Shown in pieces: positions 23,385 through 35,000 of a stretch of DNA of 64,000 bases (the first letter of the stretch is position 1; every line of letters begins with the position of its first letter). The DNA is taken from the NCBI GenBank assembly GCA_002633025.1, contig NMRB01001634.1, positions 23,514 to 87,513 of the forward strand, read 5' to 3'. The notes under the pieces are model-generated. The model saw only the letters and a program-made list of their open reading frames with translations, did not search any database and was not told the origin of the DNA. The stretch comes from Notospermus geniculatus. Lineage: Eukaryota; Nemertea; Pilidiophora; Heteronemertea; Lineidae. Both the position numbers and the translations under genes were made by a program.

Positions 23385-23562
23385 AAGAGTGCAGCACATG
23401 ATGGGTCCAGCGCCAGCTCATGAGTGATGACGTCCCGCACGTCATTTCTGAACACCATGACGCGACTCGAAACAATTTGAGTTTTTTTTCGTCTCACCTC
23501 AAGACATCATGAAATGACGTGCAGGACGTCATGACACTGGACCCTTCAGGTGCTACACTCTT
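23385..23562. mobile_element. Foldback element with ACGTCA-rich arms
   Basis: The ends AAGAGTGCAGCAC and GTGCTACACTCTT are inverted with one mismatch. Inside, GTGATGACGTCCCGCACGTC and its near complement repeat the symmetry. The spacer is about 60 bp. No coding capacity. Confidence 0.65.
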
Positions 23563-24479
23563 TTGGAGTGATATCGTCTATTGATTTGGCCCTACATGTA
23601 TCTTGCACTGACAATACACATGTACTTGCATCCCCACCATCTGTTTATCAGGGTACATGCTAACTTGATCAACCACAGATTCAGGATTTCACTCAAATTG
23701 GACTTCACGTTGTCACTTACCGTTGTGGAAATATGTCACACTAAATCGCGCTTATAGAAAAGGTTATTATAAGGACTGTTATTTACAAGGGCAAGATGAC
23801 AAAACCATTCGACTATCATAATCGTGGTTTGGTTTTTATGACTGTATTTGGAGGTGGAACCAAAGCAGGTGTAGGCCTACCTCATACATTTCATTCGGTG
23901 ATAGTAACTCGATCAGCAGGACAGAGAATGCCCACAAGTGTTAGCAGGACAGACCCCTGACCATCCAAGTCTGTGGAATTTTACTAAGAAGTTTTTGTGA
24001 AATTCATTAAGAGCGGGGATTGAAGCAAAAAAAATGTAAAAGTCATGTAATATCACATCAACGCATCTGCTTAACAGTCAATTTCCATGGGCCAGTAAAA
24101 AACAGAAAATACACTGATTCTAAGGAGTCCTCCCATAGTATAACTGGTAGGAAGAGTGGATATTCCCTAAATACATAGGTAAGCTGTACAAAGCTGTACA
24201 TTCATTAAATGCATTTTATCATGGATACATACCTTAAATGACTAAAACCCTTCTTCAGTATGTGGATTGACTCATTCCATTCAAAGATAACATGATATGA
24301 ACTTGTCTTTTGACTGACTGAAGCAGACGGACGTCCAACCTCCTGCTGAACGGAAGTTGCCGGTAACTTTTCCAGGCAGATTTCTATGTATCCACGACTT
24401 TATAAAGTTGCCGCTTTGTCCCCATTGACTACTACACATCTCTATTTGACCCTCTTAAAAAATTCACTCAGAAATATTC

Positions 24480-24715
24480 AGTGCGACCTCCCTTTCGAGG
24501 ACATTTCTAAGAGGGGACATCAAAATGAAGACCCAAATTTAGCATTTCTTTTCATTGCAACCTTTGCCATCAAGACGAGACGCCTCTCCATTCAAAGGAC
24601 AGCACTTGTCAATTCTGAGGCTGTGTATGGACAGCATTTGTCAGTTCTGAGGCTGTATATAGACAGCACTTGTCAGTTCTAAGGCTGTCCTGAATATAGA
24701 GGTTCTACTGAATTT
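24480..24715. repeat. Dispersed repeat with GGACAGCACTTGTCAGTTCT units
   Basis: Three short tandem units of ACAGCACTTGTCAGTTCTGA follow a CGACCTCCCTTTCGAGGACA block, and it ends with AGAGGTTCTACTG. A related copy lies at about 25385-25560 and ends GAGAGGTTCCACTG. Confidence 0.6.
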
Positions 24716-25059
24716 TGTAAATTCCTAAGTACTTTCAAGCCTTCTGTTTCACATAATTGTCGCATCTTGTCAAAACTGTGAAAAAGAAATTTGTAACATA
24801 GTTGACTCTTTCCTGTCAAAGTGAAAGAATGCCAAAAATGCCCTTCAACAAAATCACTACCAGCACGGTTTCATAAGCCAGTCACCTTTGTATTTTTGCC
24901 AGCAGAATTCTCGTTTGCCATAATAAACAAGGGTTTACAATGAGCCTAAATGCTTGAAGCACCTTCACGGGGTAATCAAAATGCCAATTTTTCCAGACAG
25001 ACGGGAATCAAACGTTGGCAATAAAACCGGCACAAATTCATTGTGTCAACTGGAACTTT

Positions 25060-25375
25060 AAAGTAAGGATTTTATTGTGCTTCCTGACTGTTTAGGTACA
25101 GCCTCAAAGCATTTACATTATTACCCCCGTCTCTCCTGAAATCTTTCTAAGAACTCCAGAAACAGCTTCCTAAGTGAACACTTCATCTTTCAGACCAGTT
25201 CACAATACAAAGTGACATCCTGAGAATCTCGTTCTCATTTACGGTCGTCACCTCCTCGGAACCAAGCACAAGGAGGGGAGCAGTTGTGAAGACCCTGGGT
25301 GCGAGGATGACAGTGTTGACTTGACTGGGAATCAAACAAACTCAACCACTGCACTCCCCAAATTGTGAGCTAGTG
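25060..25375 (-). mobile_element. Second copy of the SINE family at 19935-20185
   Basis: Shares AGCATTTACATTATTA, TCTTTCAGACCAGTTCACAA and the general order with the copy at 19935-20185. The tRNA-like head is more decayed. It also contains a block (GTGAAGACCCTGGGTGCGAG) that recurs at about 18831-18855. Confidence 0.55.
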
Positions 25376-25384
25376 CCAGTATAT

Positions 25385-25560
25385 TAGACCTCCCTTTACG
25401 GAAACCACTGTCGGAAGAACACCTCGTTTAAGGACAGCAGAGTTGAGTCCCCAAATTGGTCATGCGTGGTCATTCTGACCTCTGTATTCAGGACACCTCT
25501 CAATTAAGGACAGCACTGGTCAGTCTCAAAGGTGTTCTCAACAGAGAGGTTCCACTGCAT
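25385..25560. repeat. Second copy of the AGAGAGGTTCCACTG-ending repeat
   Basis: Contains GACCTCCCTTTACGG, TTAAGGACAGCACTGGTCAG and the terminal block CAGAGAGGTTCCACTGCA, in the order seen in the copy at 24480-24715. Confidence 0.55.
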
Positions 25561-26073
25561 TTCAAATTAATCATATCATACCAGAATCAGTAGGAATCTG
25601 GTTAAACATGTTTCTGACTGTTCTATCATTGGCAGAAATTTCATCCTAACATGGAAATTGGATAGTCTACAACAAGCATTAAAATTCATTGCAAATTCTA
25701 GGCCGAGCGTGATAACAGCCTTAATATCAGACACACCATATATCAGGCCGCACAGCCTGCGCATCTCAGTTTTGGCTGCATGACCAGGCATGCAGCATTT
25801 TAAACTGCAGATCCACAGACCTGTAACTGAACACAGCTTTGGCAAGTCTTCGGGAATAGCGAAAAAAAACGTCGTCATCAACCACGCCCTAATGGAAACA
25901 CAACGGTGTAGATACTTGTATTTGAAATCCCTCTCAAATCGTTTTGACTACTAGAATGTCATATCCTATTAGAACTAATGGTTAATAGCACAACCCCAAT
26001 ATTTCGAACACATTACAGCCTCAACTGTAATCACACTCACTACACGAAGTCTCTACAACTTTCACGAAAACTA

Positions 26074-29000
26074 TCAGCTTGAGAATGGCCGCAAGTGTTC
26101 CAATTGGATCTCTAACGCTATTCTTTGCTCCATCACTTCCTGTAACTCTTGATTCAATTCTCCGGCGAGACGCGATAGCGTTGTGTTCTGCAGACGTTGT
26201 TGCCGTATTAACGCTTGGATGTTTTGCTTACTTTCGCTACTTACTCGTCTGAAAAATCGAAAACAGCGTCTGCATTAGGCCACGTTTTTTATTCAGCTGT
26301 TCATGGCCGCAGCATTATGTGCATTGCCACAAAACCTTCCAATCTGAGGGGCCTAACAGTAGTACCCATCAGGATGGATCGAAAGGGGGGCTGTGTCCTG
26401 GTCAGGGGCGGATCCAGAATCACGGGAAAGAGGGGGCACAGCCGGCGCACATCATGGAAAACCTCGGTCAACACCTTTTCAAAATTCCGAAATTTCCCGG
26501 TCAATTTTAAAGATTTTCCACAAAATAGAGGGGGCACGGGCCGGGTTTGCCCCCCTTGGATCCGCGCCTGCTGGTGTCCGCCTCCTCTTTTGCAAATAAA
26601 GTTTTGAAATTGAGAGAGAAATGTTTTTAGCGAAAAGCTATACAAGTTTTGTGTCTATTGCTTGGAGTATGACTGCTTGGAATGAAGTTTTTAATGTGGT
26701 TTTTAAATGGCTGTGACTCATGAGTTTACTCCCCCAGGGCTTGAGGGTGCGTGGTTCCCATGGACTTACACTCCATAGCATTTTCATGACAGAAATCATT
26801 TTAATTTGGGCGACTTTTTGGAAATGAAGGTGAATTCTTTAAATGATGCGAATGCACCAGACACAATGAAAGCATCCATCATGTGTGCCGTGTCTTACCG
26901 TCCAGATTTAACTTTCTCGGCTAAGATATCCTCTTCACTACCGTATCTTTCTCTTGGCACATCATTAGGACTAGTCTGGTCGCTGGCTAATACTGACGCC
27001 GCATCTGAAACAGAACCAGATACCATTTGTAAACCCTCTGAAGGTGTGATCTCAGAGGCTTGCCCACATTCACTGTGTCCCAAACTATAGACGAAACCCA
27101 AATTCCCAGATCTGCGCACTTCCGTTAAAATCGTAAACAGAACTTCGACCTGAAACCAGCTGACGTGATGCAATCCATGATTCAGCAATGGTCGACTCTG
27201 ACTCTGACGTTGAAGTCCCTGTCGTAGGGTTCTCTGCATCACATCATTCAGTTTCAGACTGAGGCTGTGCTTGCGATTTCGGTGGAAGTGCCCAGAGCTT
27301 TCTCGTTTACGTCAATTTGGGATTTGTCTATCGTGTTCACTCTAGCTAACAATACGTCAGTTATCAGATCAGGAGCTGACAGACATCCCTTCGTCAAAAG
27401 GCCCATGAAGACCGCATTATAGTTGGTTTCACCTTTAACACTAGTAGGAATGCATGAAGAGCGAAGCTCCTGTTGTAATCCCATGCGCCACATTGATGTA
27501 GACAGCTGGTATCAGACAGCATCAGGAGGGCGAAGGTTACAATAGCGTTTGTCTCTGGGACAGTCTTTGCCCCAATTTGTAACTTTGCAACGGTATTTTA
27601 TTTTAACTCATGAAGATGTTATGTAATTGATAATACCTCGGAATATCAGACTATGGACTCAGAAACTTTGAAAAGAATTAGGCTGGAACTTACCAATGGA
27701 ATCCAATGATTTCGAACCAGTGGCCTGAAAATGATGAAGGAAAGATAATTAATATCGGAATAAAATATTAGATGTATGCAAGGGAATTTTCTTTGCTGTC
27801 TTGGATGGATGGAGAAATGACAAAAATTCATGTCCCTGAAATAAAATTGGTTGCACAATTGTTTCATTAGTTTAAGTAAGATCGACGATGTCTAAAATAT
27901 TCTGGCACAGTGCAATCTTAGAATCTGAAATTCAAATCATAAATAAAGAAAATATTGACAAAAACTGATATTTCAGTTTATGACATTCACCACATCGAAC
28001 GCCTGAAAGTTAGCTGTCATTAGCTGTCAAGTATGAAAAGCTCAATGTCATTCACAGACAGAAAAGGAGGCACTTTTCAGGTTCGAGAGGAGAGCCAGCA
28101 AGAATAAGGAGTGTTACTGACATCGTAGGGAGTGGTGATGGAACAGTGGCCTAGGTCCATCCTGAATTCTATTGAAAATCCTGCTGCAGGCATGACACTG
28201 GGCTGGTCTGGGCCTAGTGTCGCAGTGGTCACACCTCATCCAGTTCTTAAATTGAGCTAGACAGAAGGCATCTGTCCCCTTAGTTATCTTGGAGCCCGGG
28301 TGCTCCCAAAGGAATTGAGTAGTCGTTTGAAGGAATATGCTGACCCATGTCAGACCCCCACATCCTAAATCACCATTTTACACTTATCCCCATCCACTGC
28401 CTACTACTTACTTGGAACACATCACAGTCTGGTGAGCCAGTTTCCGGAACACTCTCGAATTTACGAAAATCCGCCAAAGAGGGGTGTTCATGGGTACTGC
28501 TTACATAACTCGGGTCGCTATACTGTCCCACCAACTTGCGTTTCGCAGCCTAATTGTATAAGTCAACAATTAAAATTCAGATATACGGGTAGTTATGACA
28601 TGCTGTGAGTTACACGTGCCAAACTACCACTGTACAACACACCTAGATGCTTCATGCAACGATCATAGTCTCTCATTGGCCTCCCCCCATGCAATAGGAT
28701 TTCATCCAAGCTTGGCATGATGCCGTCCTTGCATACATGTATCTCAAGCTGAACCCCCCCCCTTGGTCCTGGCTACCCTCAGGACATTTAGGGATGCAAA
28801 TCAACCATCCTGCATGACGTGCGTCTGCTGGACAAGCTTCTGTGATCCAGTATGCAAATATCGCCGACTGAATGGACTCGTAGTTGATCCTGGGGTCGTC
28901 ACGACTCATGCAGTGATAATGTCCCAGGTTTGAATCAAGGCCCAGCGGCAATTTCGAACAGATAACTTTACAACCAGAAGACTGACAGGCATGCTTTGAT

Positions 29001-32000
29001 GCGATGCGATACACTGACAAAAACAGAGACCACAAGGTTGCAATCCGCTGGAGAGTGCTACACAACCAATGTAAATGGCTCGATAGAAATTCAGGCTAGA
29101 GAACTACTGTACAGCGGTACGTCACCGTACTGGCAAATTCAGACCAAATGCAGACAGCAACTTCCGACATAGTTTTCACAGTTGGGGAAGAAATGACAGA
29201 TCTTATCTCACACAAGCAAGAATGAAAATGTCTGTGGAAACCATGCAGCAAATCACCGAATGAATTTGGTGTGAAAGTCTCACGTGGAATCCCTTTACTC
29301 TACTTTATCATTAGTGAGCTCTGTCTAGAGCAGTACACGTTGGAAGTAGAGTACCGGTTAAACAGGATAGAGTATTCTATGGTTGCAATGTTAGTGTCTA
29401 GAGCAGTATTAAACAGCACATTGACAGAACTCAAATAATTGTCATCTAAAAGCACTGAAGCACTAATTTCAATCTGTCACCTACAATGTTCTATTTTTCC
29501 CTCAAATTCGGTGATAATTTTTTTCCTTCACATTCAGTGATTAAGTCCTTCTGGGAAATATATACATATACGGTACTCAGGTAGGACATCACTCATCAGT
29601 TACCAAAACAAATTTGCCTCTTCAACTTTAACTGCAACTTTTAGCCAATCTATTTATCAAACGTGTAGAATAGAATCACAATGAAATGGTCCATGGACCA
29701 TGTGCTCACTGGGTTGGACATAAAAGTCTAATGACAGAGGGAGGTACATATTAGTTATGAGCAATCTGGGTCAAGTCATTCCCAGAAAAGACTTTGATGA
29801 TTTTTGGGATATGCCACCTGCCGGCCATATTGGATGTCCGATCGGTCTGGAACTTTACATGCACATAAAGGTCATCTCGTTCCTGAGTTACAGCACTGAT
29901 GATTTTCAGGTTACGCCACCTGGCGGCCATATTGGATGTCCGATCAGGCCGAAACTTCACATGGACATAAAGGTCATCTGCAGGGGGCCACATAGCACAT
30001 TGGAGCGCTTTGGGTTAAGGCGTTCCTGAGTTACAGCACTTTGATGATTTTTGGGTTACGCCACCTGGTGGCCATGTTTGAAGTCAAATCAGGCCGAAAT
30101 TTGACATGCATGTAAAGGTCATCTAGATGGAGGTAAATATCAAATTTGAGCACTCTGCGTCAAGCCGTTCCTGAGTAATAGCACTTACTTGATTTTCAGG
30201 TTACGCCACCTGGCGGCCATATTGGATGTCCAATCGGGCCGAAACTTGGTATTTTTTAAGGTACCCCTCCAATGCATGTTTATGCAAGATATGAAGTTGC
30301 TCGGTGAAATAATGACAAACTGTGGCAGGTTCGTCACTTTTGTCGAACTTTGACCTCTGTGACCTTGAAAAGTAGGTCAAATCAAAAACCCGTTATATAT
30401 GTTATGTATCCTTATTAGCTACACCTATGATAAAAATTTGGAGATGATCTAGTCATTAGTTCAGGAGTTATTGCACTTTTTGTGTTTTTGGTTTCCGCCA
30501 CCTGGTGGCCAAACTGAGAGTCGAATCGGACCGAAACTTGGTGTCGTGGGTCATCTGACCTAGGGGTATATATGTACCAAGTTTCAGATCAATAGCTCCA
30601 GCGGTTACGAAACGTGCCCTGCTAACGGACGACGACGGACGTAGTGAACTTTTGGCTGTTGTGAATCCATTTTCTTGTGCACCGATTTCCTTGTGCACCT
30701 GTGACACCTTGTGCACCTTTACTTGTGCACCTGTGACTCCTTGTGCACCCAAAAAGTCGCCTTGTGCATCAAAAAAGTTGCCTTGTGGATCAAAATGTGT
30801 CTTGCCTTGTGGATCAAAATAGACACGGAGGACAAATTTTCGATGGATAGTTAACGCCTGTGCACCCACTATCGAGATATGAATCAGAAGGCCCTCTAGT
30901 AGTTGTTTCTGATAGCCATTTTGTGCACCTAGATGCACAAGAGAAAACTGAATCAGAATGACCTCTCATAGAGCAAATTCGATGCACAACCACCCCGTGT
31001 TAAACACGGACGACGACGACGACGGACGACGACGACGACGGACGACGACGGACGACGGACGCTGCACCATCGTAATAGCTCACCCCAGTGAGCTAAAAAT
31101 CTACCAAAATGGATTCCTGCGAAACACCACCAAGCTGTTGAAGTCATCTCCACCGTGGTGTATCAGCCGTAGCGTAGCGATAGCTTCTGAGGTCAACTAT
31201 GAAGGTCAAATTGTTATCAACTGCTACATTTGATTACGATACCGTTATTGTGTTAAGTACAACTTTTAAGATACCTACATGTACAGTCTCAGGAAAATCA
31301 AAGGGCAACGTTTCCTGGAAGAATCGAAGGGTCTCTTTAAAAGATTGGTCCACAACTACCGGTAGGTACTGGTACCGGTACATAAAACACGATGAAACAC
31401 GTCATTCCATATCCTGTACACCGACCGGTATCGACAACATGCTTTCCTTCCAGTTTTTTTAAATGCATATTCTGGGCCTGATGAAGGGCTCAGATGTATC
31501 AACCCATACATACATGTACACACATAAGCCTTTATTGAGCATATTCAGAAAATTTGATGAAAAATTTTACCATGTTTGGCAGAGTTAACACAACATCCTC
31601 AGCAGATGCTACGTCTAGCTGCAGATGCAAATCTCTTTCTGCATGAGAAATGAACAATACAAGTGTCCCTAGCACCTTCTCTGGAAGAGCATTCCAAACG
31701 CTAGTTCACAAAATGCCGGACTCTTCCTTGTAGAAAGATGGACAGTACGTTGACAGACTGATAATAAACAATACATCATGCAGTGAGGCATGAAGGCAAG
31801 ACTCTCTACTTAACTGTGCAATAGACCAGAACTCTCAGGCTATGCCATGTCATGCCGCACAAGAGGAAACATGAGTAGTCCTCACACTACATAATCCGTG
31901 GGGCCAACACATTGCTTTTGCACTCGTACTACAAACTGCAGTGTCCAAATAGTTCTTAGGCCCTACAATTCACACGTGACCGCTCGCCATGTCCGAGCAA

Positions 32001-35000
32001 GGATTTTTGAGTCCCGGTGTAATGTTTTCCAGTTTGGCCACTTTTCTGTGTGACTCCCATTGTTTGGAACACACTGGGAAAAGACTCACTCTTTCTCTGT
32101 GTGTCGCTCATTGTCAAGTCGCTGCTTACTCCGTCAATCTATTGTAATGTCACACTGGCACATGGGCCACACTGAAAAACGTTACACCGGGTCCGCTGGT
32201 TTTTGTTATGTAGTGTGAGTAAAACTAAGGAAGGAAATTTCACTGGAATTCTCAAAGGATGTTTTGGTAACCTATCACTCTTTTACCATTGAATACATCA
32301 AAATCAGTGTATCCATGGTTTTTATGTCAAACATCCCTTGAGAAAATGCACTTCATATTTATAACCCTTTAAGGACTGGTAATTTTCCCTGTCAGTGTCA
32401 TCAAGAATGAGAAAATGGAAATGACCTGCAAATGGATGGTGATCACAACCAGCAGATGGTGATCGCAACCAGCAGATGGTGATCACAACCAGCAGATGCA
32501 GGTACTGACTGCTTGTACATTGTGAGACCAATCATTTGGTACCAGTTTTTTTGTGATTTGAACCCCTCATATCAAAATATTGCAACTTCTTCAATTCTTC
32601 AAATATGACCCCCCCCCCCCCGAAGTCCTTATAAGGTTAACCAATACAGCAACAGAAGAGGAACATAATCGCACTATTTCACTGAAATACTGATTATCTG
32701 AACTCAAGCAAATACCGGTACATGTATTCTGAAAATTTGCTGTTTCCAAATTATTATTCAAAACACATAGAACTAAGAAGTATCTTTAAAGGCAATGATG
32801 TTGTTCACAGGACGGGCACCAGCAAATTGACAGTCTTTGTCTTTGGGCAGAAAGTGCAAAACTCAGAAAGGAAAATCAACATTCTGTTGGTGAGGATGTA
32901 GACTTGCCACCCAGCTAAGTCATAGACTTGCCATCCAGCTACATGTAAGTCATAGACTTGCCATCCAGCTAAGTCATAGACATGCCACCCAGCTACGTCA
33001 CTGGCAATATTTGTTACAAATTGCAGATTATTTGAAGGCTGAATTAAAAGTCAACAAAAAGAACTCAAGATTTCTAAAAGGAGTCCTTCTCCAACATACA
33101 CTCAAGGAATGTAGCTGATATTGTTTTACTTCAACCACAGCTGTTTCTAAGTTTGTGATTTCAAAATACTGCACAGACAGCTGAAGTATTGGATACTTAC
33201 GTCTCTTGGGGAAACCCTTGGTGGAACCGCAGGGGGAGGGGCTAATTGTCCACCTTGACCTGAAAATGGCAGATGGGTTTATGTTAATGAACAGTAAACA
33301 TTACCGTACCAACAGAGAGTAGGAACCCAAAGTTGACAAAAATGAGATCAGTAACGGAATTTCTTGTGATTTTGTTAGGTTATCCACTGCCCATGACCCA
33401 CAATGATTATAAGGGAAGCGAGCATCATGCCCTGACACACGTTCCAATCACTCCGACTCTCATCAACGGAGTGTAGTCGGAGGGCGAAGTGACCGTAGGC
33501 CTTGATTTGTCAAGATGAAAGAGAGACCTGCATTTTTTTTGTACAGAGCACTTGGGAAAATGGTCATAATTTTACATGTAACATAAGAAAGACTACCGGT
33601 ATGTACATGGGAAAATTCAAAACGTCACAAAACTGAGGGAAATGTAAGCCTGAAATCCTCATTCAGGAGGTAATCTTATATGACATGGTAGGAGGAATTT
33701 TGAGTATAAAAGCTGAAGTTATAAGGCACATGCCATCACCACTCACAACTTTACAAAATGGGGACAAAATGCTCACTAGACAATAACTTACATGAACTGA
33801 ATCTAATTAAAGCTGTAACAACAATTCAAAAGACCAACTGAAAAGTTGCTGCTGTATTAAGAATATCACTATGTTGTGGTTCACAGTTGACAACACTTTC
33901 GGAAGCAGGGTACACTTCAGGTCAGAGTCAGACCCTCACCCTATCCTGAAAATGTCCAAGGAAAATGTTGATCTGTAATATTTTCAGGAACCCAGGCATG
34001 CCAGAGGAGTGCACAGTCACTGAATCCCCCTCCCCGCACCATACGTTTGTACTCTTGTGAAAAAATCCAAAAGCTTCATCTACAAAAGCAGACTTGGTCA
34101 GGATCCATCCATGTAAGCGCAAAACACAATCAAATCTGACCCTCAGGAGAAGAAAATACCGAACTCCTGCGCAGAGCACAAGTCACAAAATATGGTATTC
34201 ATAAAGGCACAGGGGAAGGCCCACACCTTTGATTATGAAACAGACCATGAAAGACCTAATAAGCATGTCAAATATATGAACACAAATGCTCACACCCAGC
34301 ACAAATGTTCAAGGTTTGCAAAATAAAGAATTTGGTACAGAAGTGAAAGCAAAATAGCATAACGCAGGAAGATAGTAGGACAATTTCTGTCATGCATACC
34401 GGGTACCTATTTCCTGGATTAAATTCATATGGTGGTTTCACTTTTGCCTTAAATTGCTCTCTCAAGACGCACTCAAGACTTCTGCCTACATGAAGTAGTC
34501 TACTCAGAGGTTGTTGAAGTCAAAACAAATCTGTCATGTTTTGGAAGCAAGCATGATTTTCAGAGTTTCAGTTTCAGGCTAGTTTTTCACCAGCATCATC
34601 CTCCCACAGCAGGGGTTTTTACCTCACTCCTCTTTATCCACTCACACTTTGTGTGCGAGCTTATGAAGAGGAGCGGGACTAAAGCCCTGCTGTGGGAGGA
34701 TGACCAACCCTGGTTATCATGTTCATAAAATTGAATTTTCGAAACCAAACATCGTGATCCTTCCATCTTTTTCTTATTCCTACCTGCATCAGGTGTCGTC
34801 TTATCAAAATCTAACGAGGCACTCCGACTAAGTTCACGACCTCGTGGAGGGACAGCAGGTATAGCATCAGCACCGACAGATAAAGTATCAGGCCGTTCAG
34901 CCTCGGCAGCAGGCACATCATTACCGTCATCATCATCATCGTCATCGTGTTCATTATCAAGAGAATCATCATGACTAACTGAGGAGGCGGGTGGGGGAAG

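Larger units (their letters stand above)
19685..26073. other. Intergenic region between anoctamin 5' end and REPS 3' end
   Basis: Both neighbours are on the minus strand, so this holds the anoctamin promoter and the REPS 3' UTR. No further coding exon is visible. It is filled with repeats: two SINEs, a 33-bp minisatellite, a foldback element, a fragment of the GACGACGGACG-tailed family, and two related fragments at about 24480-24715 and 25385-25560. Confidence 0.7.

Noticed and set aside
26301-26645. Overlapping open frames of 60-130 codons on both strands
   Set aside because: They lie in the GGGGCGGATCCA MITE, which is GC-rich and without stops by composition.
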